Source: Capitulum mitella
Lineage: Eukaryota > Arthropoda > Thecostraca > Pollicipedomorpha > Pollicipedidae
Reading direction: 5' to 3'
DNA: 64,000 nt
Assembly: GCA_030062745.1 (NCBI GenBank)
Contig: CP099851.1
Span: 5,829,661 to 5,893,660, forward strand
The translations under genes were made by a program, and so were the position numbers. Positions 30,079-42,154 of this stretch are shown one piece after another (the stretch's first letter is position 1; the number at the start of each line of letters is the position of its first letter). The notes under the pieces are model-generated. The model was not told where the DNA came from, did no database searches, and saw only the letters and a program-made list of their open reading frames with translations.

Positions 30079-32031
30079 ATGTCAAAAGCCCCGGCCATCG
30101 GTATAGATCTCGGAACCACCTACTCGTGCGTGGGCGTGTTCCAGCATGGCAAGGTGGAGATCATCGCCAACGACCAGGGCAACAGGACCACGCCGTCGTA
30201 TGTGGCCTTCACCGACACCGAGCGCCTGATCGGCGACGCCGCCAAAAACCAGGTGGCCATGAACCCGACCAACACGGTGTTCGACGCCAAGCGGCTGATC
30301 GGTCGTCGTTTCGATGACGCCCCAGTCCAGGCCGACTTGAAGCACTGGCCGTTCACCGTCGTGAACGACGGCGGCAAGCCCAAGATCAAGGTGGAGTACA
30401 AGTGCGAGGAGAAGGTCTTCGCGCCCGAGGAGATCAGCTCCATGGTGCTGACCAAGATGAAGGAGACTGCGGAGGCCTACCTCGGCAAGACGGTCACCGA
30501 CGCCGTGGTGACGGTGCCCGCCTACTTCAACGACTCGCAGCGACAGGCGACCAAGGACGCCGGCGCCATCGCCGGCCTGAACGTGCTGCGCATCATCAAC
30601 GAGCCCACCGCGGCCGCCATCGCCTACGGCCTCGACAAGAAGGTGGGCGGCGAGCGCAACGTGCTCATCTTCGACCTGGGCGGCGGCACGTTCGACGTGT
30701 CGATTCTCACCATCGAAGACGGCATCTTCGAGGTGAAGTCGACCGCCGGCGACACCCACCTCGGAGGCGAGGACTTCGACAACCGCATGGTCAACTTCTT
30801 CGTGCAGGAGTTCAAGCGGAAGCACAAGAAGGACCTGTCGACCAACAAGCGGGCTCTGCGGCGTCTGCGCACGGCGTGCGAGCGCGCCAAGCGGACGCTG
30901 TCGTCGTCGTCGCAGGCCTCCATCGAGATCGACAGCCTGATGGAGGGCATCGACTTCTACACGTCCATCACGCGGGCTCGCTTCGAGGAGATGAACGCCG
31001 ACCTGTTCCGCGGCACCCTCGAACCGGTGGAGAAGTCCCTGCGTGACGCCAAGATGGACAAGGGCTCGATCCACGACATCGTGCTGGTCGGCGGCTCGAC
31101 GCGCATCCCCAAGATCCAGAAGCTGCTGCAGGACTTCTTCAACGGTAAGGAGCTGAACAAGTCCATCAACCCGGACGAGGCGGTGGCGTACGGCGCGGCC
31201 GTGCAGGCGGCCATCCTGCACGGCGACAAGTCCGAGGAGGTGCAGGACCTGCTGCTGCTCGACGTGACGCCGCTCTCGCTCGGCATCGAGACGGCCGGCG
31301 GCGTCATGACCACGCTCATCAAGCGCAACACGACCATCCCGACCAAGCAGACGCAGACGTTCACCACCTACTCGGACAACCAGCCGGGCGTGCTGATCCA
31401 GGTGTACGAGGGCGAACGCGCCATGACGAAGGACAACAACCTGCTGGGCAAGTTCGAGCTGACCGGCATCCCGCCGGCGCCGCGCGGCGTGCCCCAGATC
31501 GAGGTCACCTTCGACATCGACGCCAACGGCATCATGAACGTGTCGGCCGCCGACAAGTCGACGGGCAAGGAGAACAAGATCACCATCACCAACGACAAGG
31601 GCCGCCTCACGAAGGAGGAGATCGAGCGCATGGTGAACGAGGCGGACAAGTTCAAGCAGGAGGACGAGGCGCAGCGCGAGAAGATCGCCGCCAAGAACGC
31701 GCTGGAGTCCTACAGCTTCAACATGAAGTCGACGGTCGAGGACGAGAAGATCAAGGACAAGATCTCCGAGGCGGACAAGACGACCATCCTCGACAAGTGC
31801 AACGACACCATCAAGTGGCTCGACTCGAACCAGCTGGCCGAGAAGGAGGAGTTCGAGCACAAGCAGAAGGAGCTGGAGCAGGTCTGCAACCCCATCATCA
31901 CCAAGCTGTACCAGGGCGCCGGCGGCGCCCCTGGCGGCATGCCTGGAGGCATGCCTGGAGGCGCTCCGGGCGCCGGCGCCGCTCCCGGCGGCGGCGGCTC
32001 CGGCGGCCCCACCATTGAGGAGGTGGACTAA
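30079..32031 (+). CDS. Hsc70: Cytosolic heat shock cognate 70 kDa protein
   Basis: An ATP-driven chaperone of the cytosol and nucleus that binds exposed hydrophobic peptides with J-domain proteins and nucleotide exchange factors. The 650-residue frame is intact and numbering matches animal HSC70: [14 protein letters not shown] near 8-21, Lys71, Glu175, the phosphate loop [13 protein letters not shown] with Asp199 and Thr204, [14 protein letters not shown] from 335, and a [13 protein letters not shown] linker. The C-terminus has [10 protein letters not shown] repeats and the cytosolic EEVD end that binds TPR co-chaperones. The coding part has no introns, but the acceptor GGTTTCAG one base before the ATG shows a 5'-UTR intron, as in Drosophila Hsc70-4; this favours a constitutive cognate. 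Third codon positions are nearly all G or C. There is no organelle signal or ER KDEL-type end. Confidence 0.98.
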   Translation: MSKAPAIGIDLGTTYSCVGVFQHGKVEIIANDQGNRTTPSYVAFTDTERLIGDAAKNQVAMNPTNTVFDAKRLIGRRFDDAPVQADLKHWPFTVVNDGGKPKIKVEYKCEEKVFAPEEISSMVLTKMKETAEAYLGKTVTDAVVTVPAYFNDSQRQATKDAGAIAGLNVLRIINEPTAAAIAYGLDKKVGGERNVLIFDLGGGTFDVSILTIEDGIFEVKSTAGDTHLGGEDFDNRMVNFFVQEFKRKHKKDLSTNKRALRRLRTACERAKRTLSSSSQASIEIDSLMEGIDFYTSITRARFEEMNADLFRGTLEPVEKSLRDAKMDKGSIHDIVLVGGSTRIPKIQKLLQDFFNGKELNKSINPDEAVAYGAAVQAAILHGDKSEEVQDLLLLDVTPLSLGIETAGGVMTTLIKRNTTIPTKQTQTFTTYSDNQPGVLIQVYEGERAMTKDNNLLGKFELTGIPPAPRGVPQIEVTFDIDANGIMNVSAADKSTGKENKITITNDKGRLTKEEIERMVNEADKFKQEDEAQREKIAAKNALESYSFNMKSTVEDEKIKDKISEADKTTILDKCNDTIKWLDSNQLAEKEEFEHKQKELEQVCNPIITKLYQGAGGAPGGMPGGMPGGAPGAGAAPGGGGSGGPTIEEVD

Positions 32032-32129
32032 ACCCCCTCGACTCTAGGGTCCAATGGTCAAACAGTCTGGCCGACGCCCCACCCGGAGCTCGGCAGAATT
32101 TTACCTCAGTATTCTATTCGTGTTCACTG

Positions 32130-32135
32130 AATAAA
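32130..32135 (+). terminator. Polyadenylation signal of Hsc70
   Basis: AATAAA lies about 100 bp after the stop codon, followed by a GT-rich stretch (GATTGTCGTGAATGCCGTGTT). It is the first canonical signal downstream. Confidence 0.75.
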
Positions 32136-34094
32136 GTTCCTCCAGATTGTCGTGAATGCCGTGTTCTCGATGGCTGCGGAAGGGAACGTGGCAGAGTGCC
32201 AGGCTGGAAACGGTAGCGTAAACACGGAGCAAGTGTTGTGAACCATCAGTTTAATGCGTCTGTCCATCGGCATACACAGTTGGCTTTCCGATGTATTTGG
32301 TACTCTTACGCACTTCATGCACTTTCTCATATCGAAGTTGAAATATCTTTAGATCTATAAAAAAAAAAACGTAAAAGAAGTATAAAGTAAAGATGAAGAC
32401 ATTTGAAGTTTAAGATAGTAGTTGAAAGATCACCGATTTCAAGCACATTTTCTGCTGGTGGTACGCGCATAGGATGTGGCAGTAAGCATCGCAACTGTCC
32501 CGGCTTGGCGCCGTGGCCGTTTGGCTTCGCTCGGACGGCTTGGCCTCGTCCTTCCCTTCGCTTCGTTCACCGCTCGCTGCAAACGAAGCTGCAGCAATGA
32601 GTAGCAATGGATGTCGGCCGGAAACTGGCCCCGGCCCACCGAGGGAACCACGTCCGTACCGTCACCCGGCGTTAGGGGCCGACTCCGCGTTAGGTAATAT
32701 TCCCGGTTTCGGCCGGCCAGTGTGGCCTTGAGGCTGGGATTTCTCGGCCTACGTGGAGCGCAGCTGCGGCCACGGTTTCCGGGCAGCGGCCATGGCCGCT
32801 GCTCGGAATACATCGCCGGCTTGTCAGACGCCGCGCCTGGCCGCGCGGATCGGCCCGACATATCGCAGCGACAATCGACTACTTCGCGACAGGTGACGCC
32901 GCCGCCGCCACGTGACCGGACGCGTGACGTCACCGCCCGGCGGCCAGCCCGTTAGCGACTTCTGCGAACGGTTGACGAGGCGACCGGCCGGCCGATGGGT
33001 ATCGAGTCACGTGGGGGCGACCGCCCGGCAACGGGTCGCAGGGTCCGGACAGATGACAGACACCAGACCCTGCAGTATTGAACGGTCCCCGTCATATCAT
33101 CCGGGTCTACTTCGATCGCACGGTGTAATGACTCACAAATCAATACTGTCTGCGGGAGTAATGTATTATTGAACAAAGACGATGAACACATTCGAGTTAT
33201 CGGACAGACGTGCCTTAGAGACTGAACATAAATGGGAAACACGCATAGCCAGCATGCCGCCCACAAACCAGAAACGCCAACGCCTCGCGCAGGGTCGCTT
33301 TCGGCACATCGGTCTTCCTTCGCCCATGAGGTCGGAACTTCAAGGCTAGGCCGCTGGCCGTGCCCAGTCATGATGACGAGGCACATTCGCCGATAGGAAT
33401 CCGAAGGCGGCGACACGTTACCAAGATCGGTCAGGCCGACCATATGAGCAGGACGAGGTGTTGGTGCGCACCGACGGGGCAGCGAATCAACATGCCATCG
33501 ATCGCAACTTCTGAGCAAAGTGCACGGCGCCCACCGAGAGTCGGCTGTGACAGACATACGGATTGCCGCTGTTTGTTGGCGCTGTTCTGCAGCGCCCGCG
33601 CTCGAACCGGAATCAGAAACAGGAGTCACCTAGCCACGGCACAGAACCGCACCTACTGGAAACTCCCACGTCACTGTCATCTACATGACTCAACAGCTCG
33701 ATTCGGCTGACTGCGGTCTAAAAAACACGACTGCCATGACTAGGTACGACTAGAGGCTTCTAAATGCCACTTCTCCCTGCGTGAGGCAATGCATGACGTC
33801 ATTCACCCATGAACGGTTCGCTTCACTGAGCCACCCGGATTTCACCGCTGACGCATTCTGGGTCTGGAAAAATCTCCGTAGTCCAAATCGGGCTCGGGAC
33901 CGAGACCAGAGTCAGACGCGAAACCTGACGTCACTCACAAAATCTCCAGCGAGGCACAGAGAGACGGTGGCGCCGGCCCCGCGGCCCGGACGGCGCTGGG
34001 TCGGCCGAATTCAGCCCACTGCCAGACACATTCCGACCGCGTCTGGCCGCATATCTCCCGGAGTCAGCCAAATTCCCGGACTTCCCACTGCGCG
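32136..34094. other. Intergenic region between Hsc70 and CMAS (convergent ends)
   Basis: No gene is supported. The interval 32500-33000 is CpG-rich. I see no clear AATAAA for CMAS on the minus strand here, so its 3' end is undefined. Confidence 0.5.
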
Positions 34095-34545
34095 CTACGG
34101 CCTCTTAGCGTCCACTGAAATGACACCACCGTCGACTGAAACTTTTCTTCTGTCGACTGCGACCTCACTGTCGACCGAGACCTTCCCACTGTCCACTATT
34201 ACCTTCTCACTGCCAACAGGGGCCTTCTCACTGTCCACTGACACCTTCTCACTGTACAGTAGGACCTTCTCACTGCCTACAGAGGCCTTTTCACTGTCCA
34301 CTGACACCTTCTCACTGTTCACTGGCACTTTCTCGCTGTCCACTGGGACCTTCTCACTGTGGACCGAGATTTCACTGTTGACTGAGACCTTCTCATAGTC
34401 GACTGAGACCTCCTCACTGCCCAATGACACCTTCTCAGTCCCTAGTGAGCGCTCTTCACTGTCGACTGAGACCTTCTCACCGTCGGTCGAGATCTCACCG
34501 TCGGCCGAGATCTCAATGTCGGCTGATATCTTCTGACTGTCATGT
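34095..34545 (-). repeat. 21-bp coding minisatellite (heptapeptide VDSEKVS)
   Basis: About twenty tandem units, mostly 21 bp, with a few 18-bp ones, all multiples of three, so the frame is kept to the stop. The consensus on the coding strand is GAGAAGGTCTCAGTGGACAG. The tail is acidic and serine-rich with alternating E-K and V-D. Confidence 0.9.
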
Positions 34546-34755
34546 GAGACGTGTCCGTCGGCTGGGATCCTGTTACGGTCGGCTGAAGTTCTCGCCGGCG
34601 CTATTCGCGGCCGATCGGCTGGCGGTTGTGACGTCACCGGGAGCCGAACGGGCCCAGCCAAAGCCGACACCTCGGCCAGCGCACGGGCCACCGCCAGGTC
34701 GGCCGGCGAGTCGATATCCACCGCGCAGTCCGCCGGCACCTCCACGTACCGCCGC
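34095..34755 (-). CDS. CMAS: CMAS exon 5 with heptapeptide-repeat tail
   Basis: The acceptor CTGTATTTCAG is the terminal unit of the large array 34756-37250. The exon opens with YVEVPADCAVDIDSPADL (the family VDID motif) and ends at TAG 34097-34095. From about residue 266 it carries some twenty copies of a V-D-S-E-K-V-S-type heptapeptide. Confidence 0.88.
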
Positions 34756-37700
34756 CTGAAATACAGAGACAGCGGCATAACGCCACCTGAAACACGGCAG
34801 GGGATGACATACCGCCGCCTGAAATACAGAGACTGCGACATAACGCCACCTGAAACACGGCAGATGACGTACCACCGCCTGAAATACAGAGACTGCGGCA
34901 TAACGCCACCTGAAACACGGCAGGGGATGACATACCACCGCCTGAAATACAGAGACTGCGACATAACGCCACCTGAAACACGGCAGGGGATGACATACCG
35001 CCGCCTGAAATACAGAGACTGCGGCATAACGCCACCTGAAACACGGCAGGGGATGACATACCACCGCCTGAAATACAGAGACAGCGGCATAACGCCACCT
35101 GAAACACGGCAGGGGATGACATACCACCGCCTGAAATACAGAGACTGCGGCATAACGCCGCCTGAAACACGGCAGGGGATGACATACCACCGCCTGAAAT
35201 ACAGACCGCGGCATAACGCCACCTGAAACACGGCAGGGGATGACATACCACCGCCTGAAATACAGAGACTGCGGCATAACGCCACCTGAAACACGGCAGG
35301 GGATGACATACCACCGCCTGAAATACAGACCGCGGCATAACGCCACCTGAAACACGGCAGGGGATGACATACCACCGCCTGAAATACAGACCGCGGCATA
35401 ACGCCACCTGAAACACGGCAGGGGATGACATACCACCGCCTGAAATACAGACCGCGGCATAACGCCACCTGAAACACGGCAGGGGATGACATACCGCCGC
35501 CTGAAATACAGAGACTGCGGCATAACGCCACCTGAAACACGGCAGATGACATACCACCGCCTGAAATACAGAGACTGCGGCATAACGCCACCTGAAACAC
35601 GGCAGGGGATGACATACCGCCGCCTGAAATACAGAGAGCGGCATAACGCCACCTGAAACACGGCAGGGGATGACATACCGCCGCCTGAAATACACAGACA
35701 GCGACATAACGCCACCTGAAACACGACAGGGGATGACATACCACCGCCTGAAAAAAAAAAACCACCAAACACGATGCATACCGCCGCCTAAATACAGAAG
35801 CGGCATAACGCCGCCTGAAACACGGCAGGGATGACATACCACCGCCTGAAATACAGACCGCGGCATAACGCCACCTGAAACACGGCAGGGGATGACATAC
35901 CACCGCCTGAAATACAGAGACTGCGGCATAACGCCACCTGAAACACGGCAGGGATGACATACCACCGCCTGAAATACAGACCGCGGCATAACGCCACCTG
36001 AAACACGGCAGGGATGACATACCACCGCCTGAAATACAGACCGCGGCATAACGCCACCTGAAACACGGCAGGGGATGACATACCACCGCCTGAAATACAG
36101 ACCGCGGCATAACGCCACCTGAAACACGGCAGGGATGACATACCACCGCCTGAAATACAGACCGCGGCATAACGCCACCTGAAACACGGCAGGGGATGAC
36201 ATACCGCCGCCTGAAATACAGACCGCGGCATAACGCCACCTGAAACACGGCAGGGGATGACATACCGCCGCCTGAAATACAGACTGCGGCATAACGCCAC
36301 CTGAAACACGGCAGGGGATGACATACCGCCGCCTGAAATACAGACTGCGGCATAACGCCACCTGAAACACGGCAGGGGATGACATACCACCGCCTGAAAT
36401 ACAGACCGCGGCATAACGCCACCTGAAACACGGCAGGGGATGACATACCACCGCCTGAAATACAGACCGCGGCATAACGCCACCTGAAACACGGCAGGGG
36501 ATGACATACCGCCGCCTGAAATACAGACCGCGGCATAACGCCACCTGAAACACGGCAGGGGATGACATACCGCCGCCTGAAATACAGAGACAGCGGCATA
36601 ACGCCACCTGAAACACGGCAGGGGATGACATACCGCCGCCTGAAATACAGACTGCGGCATAACGCCACCTGAAACACGGCAGGGGATGACATACCGCCGC
36701 CTGAAATACAGAGACAGCGGCATAACGCCACCTGAAACACGGCAGGGATGACATACCGCCGCCTGAAATACAGACTGCGGCATAACGCCACCTGAAACAC
36801 GGCAGGGGATGACATACCGCCGCCTGAAATACAGACTGCGGCATAACGCCACCTGAAACACGGCAGGAGGATGATGTACCACCGCCTGAAATACACAGAC
36901 AGCGACGTAACAACGCCTGAAACAAGGAATGCGATGACGTACCACAGCCTGAAATACACAGACCGCCACGAAACAACGCCTGAAACACGGCAGGCGATGA
37001 CGTACCACCGCCTGAAATACACAGACAGCGACGTAGCAACGCCTGAAACACGGCAGGCGATGACGTACCAACGCCTGAAATACACAGACAGCGACGTAAC
37101 GCCGTCTGAAACACAACCCCTGAAACACAGGCAGCGACGTAAAACTGCCTGAAAAAACGGCAAGGGATGACATAACACTGCCTGAAAACGGTACGTGATG
37201 ACGCAACAACGTCCAAAATACGGCAGGTGACCATGTAACACCGTTTAAACGCCACAGGTGATGACGTAACACCGCCCGAAACGCACAAGTAGAGACGCAC
37301 CAACGCCTGAAACAAGGCAGGTGATGACGTAACAATGCCTGAAACACGGCACGTAGGGACGTAACAACGGCGTCTGCCGTTGTTATCTGGTAACAACGGC
37401 AGGTACGGACGTAACACCGCCTGAAACCCACACGTGATGACGTAACATCGCCTGAAGCACGGCAGATGACGTTACACCGCCTGAACACCACAGGTTGTGA
37501 CGTAACAACGCCTAAAACACCACAGGTGATGACGTAACGCCGTCTGAAACACGGCAGGTGACGATGTAACACCCTCAGGTGTTACACAGGTGATGATATA
37601 ACATCACCTGAACACCACAGGCGATGACATAACACTGTTTGACACACGGCGACACATGACGCATAACGCTTGACACGTGACGCAACACTGCCTGGAACAC

Positions 37701-40700
37701 GGTAGGTGGTGATAAAACACCGCCTGAGGCAATCACCTAAAAAAAAAAACAGACGGCTGCGCGGTGCAACGCTACTTGAAGGAAAACAGCTAAGTAGCAC
37801 ACCGTCGTTCCAAAAAAAGTTACCATTGTCGAACGCGGCACCCAAATGAGAGCCAATACAGCACACTGTATAGCTGAGCATCGATATCGCGGTATGGCTG
37901 TGCCGGTTGCAACGCTGCAGCGGTGCAGTCGACAACATCATATCAGAGAAGACAATATCATATCCAATTATTCACTGTTCACTGCATGCACTATCACCGC
38001 ATAATCTCGCTTAAAGCCCTAGACAGTCTGGGGCAGACGACTGTTTCCTGGTGAGTCCCCCGGTCCCAAGATGAGGCCACCAGCAGGAGATCACACGCAC
38101 CTGCCGGCCTGCAGCTGTCGCTCGCTCTTCACCAGGTCGGCGCGCGTCACGTAGAAGTTGCCGCTCTCCATCAGCTGAGAGGCCATCTCCTGACGCCGTG
38201 GCCGCCGCCGCGGGTCAAAGTTGACAGGCTCCAGGTCACCTGTCAATGGAGCGGCACTGACGGTCAGACGCGGCCGGCTCCAGGTCGCCCGTCAATTGAC
38301 GGATATGACATGTCATGATGACACGTCACGGAAAGAGGTGATTGATTCCAGGCCACCTTGACTAAGAGTCAGCTGAACATTAAACTGACAAAAGAGTCAA
38401 GACAGAGCTTAACAGCCATACGTCATCTCCCAGTACAGAGCTACAGTTGACTGGGGCCAGGCCGCACACCAAACGGAGGTGGAAGATGACGAGCACCAGC
38501 TGAGATATCATCACGACGTCCGGGCAGGGGCAGGCTCAGGAGCTTCGGTCGCCAACAGCACGGGGAGGGGTGACAAATGAACAACTGCTGTTGACAGGAG
38601 AACCAACTAATCAGGGCTCTCATCGTGTAACACAACGGCAGCCGAGGTATCGGGGTAAAAAAACAATGGCCAAGTATTTCGTCATTTTCCTGTCAACAGG
38701 ACCGGGAGGCGGTGATAGGAATGCCGCGTCTGAAACCAGCAGACACCAGTGAATGTCTCCACGTCATCTGCCAACAGCACACAAAAGTGGATGGTTCCAG
38801 GCCATCTGTAACCAACACACAGCAATGAGTGGCTCCAAGTCATTTTTCACCAGCAGACAGCAGTGTATGACTCCACGCCACCTGCCAACGGGCAGCCGGC
38901 AGAGGAACGCCAAGCACAAAGGAACAGAAGTGATCTGACAGACCAGGCAGAAACTGAAAGGGGAACGAAATGGAGAACAATGGACGAAGATAACTTCCCA
39001 TGACATCTGTTGAGAATCGAAGTTCCAGTCATACCATGTAGCAAGAGACGGCGCGCGGGACATCTGAATCTAGGAGACCGATCGTTTCGTTCGTGCGTTC
39101 CCTCCCGTTTTGATCACGTGACTGACGGTGAGCTCGCGACCGTGGGCGAATGTGAGGGTAGACGACCCACAACCACCAGCGTGCGAGTGCGAACAGTGGA
39201 AGAATACACAGTGTGTTAACCGTTAAAGCATTTGCTCAGGCGTTCCTTTACATTTGCCCACGGCATCGAAACAATTACTCTTAAGCGCTTCGAAATCCCC
39301 AACATTACTTTTATCTAAACATTCCACAAATAAGAAGGAAAGATACTACGTACAAGCATTTAATATTACTGTAAGTGCTGGCCAAATAAAGCCACTGGAT
39401 TGCAAAAATGTAATCATTCAACAGCACTGCTTAAGAAAAACCTATAGTCAATTTAGGCCGGTAAGGTGCGGTCATTATCTGTCGACCTTTAACACAGATA
39501 CACTCACCTGAGTCCGTCTCGCTCCACTGGAGGCCCGGTTTTCTTCGGACCAGGGAGAATACGGAATCATAGCCTCGCGACAGCATCTTCAAGGCGAGGG
39601 AGACATCTTCTGGCCGAGTCAGTGGGCTGGTACACTGCAGCAGGGCCACCACCTCGACCTCTGCCACCACAGGATGAAAATCAGGTCACCACGTGCGGCT
39701 GAACCATTAACATTTTGTTCCGGCTGTCTGGGATTCAGAAGACTGCGCTGCAGCAATAATCAAACATACACACTGCAAAAATGCATTTCAGGAAAACTGC
39801 GCAATCCCACATGAAAGACACAGCTTTAGTGTGCGTGAATACCATGTATGACTGTCTCAAAAACGTACAAATTTATCTGACCAAGAGTCAAAGATGTACC
39901 ACTATTCCATTGGTAATAAGTGTTACCACAGGCATCTAGTTGTCTACGAAATCCCCCCCCCCCAAAAAAAAAACAACTGGTGAAGCATGAGTACATGAAC
40001 TGCCTGGCTATCGCACTGCCACATAAACCGCGTCATATTTTTCGCCTTCGATGAGCCTTAACTTCGTGCTGGCTGTGAAGGTTTAAGAGATGAGCAGAGC
40101 AGGAGGCGACAAACCAGACAACACACCCCACACGAGTCCGCAAGACCCAAACGTCCACCACACTCCAGCGCGCCTCAATGTCCATGCACCAAACACCAGC
40201 AGGGCGGCACCAGCCTCAGGCGGACGTCACTCGGCCCCTCGTACCGGGCCGGTGGTGCAGGAACTCCAGGACGGCGGCCGTGGAGGAGGCCGAGTCGGTG
40301 CTGGTGGCGGCGCTGCGCCGGTGTATCCGGGCGCCGGCCGCCGCGGCCACCGAGCCGATCTCGTCATCGTCCGTCGACACCCACACCGAGTCCGCTCCTG
40401 CCGGCCGGGCCAACGTCCGAGCTCAGTCCACGGCAGGACGCCATCCATAACATCAACAATCGCATCTCTTGCAGATCAAAGGAACGCGGGAGAAAACCTG
40501 TTACTGGCAACAAAAACCAAAAAAGGTTCAACTTTGTGTACACGAGTTAGACATAAATTACCTCATTAGTTCAACAGTTTTCTTTTGCGTACATCCCTCT
40601 CCAAAGAACTAAACGTACTGGCGTCCCACAACTCCAATGCAGGGAAATTTCTCTTAACGGCTAGTTATCTAAGCAGTTAGTCCAAATCTGGGGCAGTAAA

Positions 40701-41928
40701 TTTCTGGATGCAGGGAAGGTGTACGCAGCTGCTCCTTTGTGTCAAATGTCAGTTCTGGGGCTCCAATGTAGTGCCTTCCATGCACCACGAATTCGACAAC
40801 AGACAGCAGTGGATGCAAGATGGGAACAAAACGGGAAACTGCCACTCCTATGTCTTCAAATGTCACAATAAAACTTAATCTTCGAATTGGTAGCACTGGT
40901 AGTCCCCGAGTCATTTGCGTAATGATGCGTTTCTACAACCCACTATAACTTTTGATCCCCTGACCGCAATCGCATGACGTTTACACGTAACGACTGTCTG
41001 TTTAACATTTTAAGCTGCTAGTTTCAAGTCGACACTATAAATAAATTTGTTTGTCTTTTTCTAATGAGCTGCATGCGTGCAAAATGCTGTCGCGCGCCGT
41101 CCACCGGCCGTATAGACGGGCTCCCTGGGACGAACGCCAATCACACAAACACACACACACAAATACATTCCCCTTTTAATTACCTCCATAATAGTACCAC
41201 TGCATGGGCAATAAATCGGAGCTTACTCATGTGACGAGCGACAACTACGGTTTTTCCAGTTTAGGCGCAGTGACAGAAATGTTTTACATTTTACCGACAA
41301 CGATGGACCGATCTCAGATTTGGCAATGCATGTTCTTCACTGATGTAGGCTACAAAACACAGTGTGTGACTCCCAATTTCATTGGCAACAGAATGGCATA
41401 TAGTAAGAAATTATTACGGTGCTCCCGCCCGCGGGTGTCGCAGAATGAGCCGACATCGTAGGACGATTTTCAGCAATATTATGAAATCTTTCAACTAATG
41501 AGAAGTATCTGATAAAATACCACGTCCCACTGAATGGTAAACAATTGCTGGCAACCTGGAGCTCTTGATGTATGCCATTATCCAGTACCTGGGGGTATTA
41601 GTGGGGAGAGGTCCAATGCTGTACAACCATTACAACCAATGCTGTACAATGCAATACAACCATTAAGTTCCCAATTTTTCTATAAGTCACTGAGGTGGAA
41701 AATAATAGTAAGCATACTTCTGGCAGCCTACTGAAACAAAATATCACAAGTTGTTTTAACCCTTACCAGATGAGGAGTCAGCCGCCAGCCAGTTGCCGGT
41801 CCTATGAGACTTTTCCTGGACCGCGGGCCGACGGCCCGCGTCCAATGACTCCATAAAAGACCATAATTTATCTGACCTTCCACTGACCTGCCCTTAACCT
41901 GATAGAAAACAACAACCAATGATGATAT

Positions 41929-42007
<79 letters not shown>

Positions 42008-42071
42008 CTACATGGTCCAGCAAAAGTAAAAAAAAGTCCAGGATATAAAATCTCTCTCCCTCTCTTCTATA

Positions 42072-42154
<83 letters not shown>

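Noticed and set aside
30082-31860. 592-codon open frame on the minus strand opposite Hsc70
   Set aside because: Antisense frames are common opposite GC-rich hsp70 genes, because high third-position GC removes stops. The peptide is low-complexity (Val, Leu, Gly, Arg, His) with no domain.
34748-37250. CRISPR array
   Set aside because: Units are contiguous with no unique spacers, in a eukaryotic intron.
34095-37572. Frames of 1048, 927, 594 and 399 codons over the CMAS array as repeat proteins
   Set aside because: They arise from one stop-free unit repeated about 35 times and occur in all three frames. The true CMAS exon starts at 34755 by motif and phase.
40398-40448. CMAS exon 2 starting further upstream (acceptor CTGAG near 40420)
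   Set aside because: It would add about nine residues between conserved motifs; the acceptor at 40398 gives exactly the family spacing of 15 residues between PL and SVWV.
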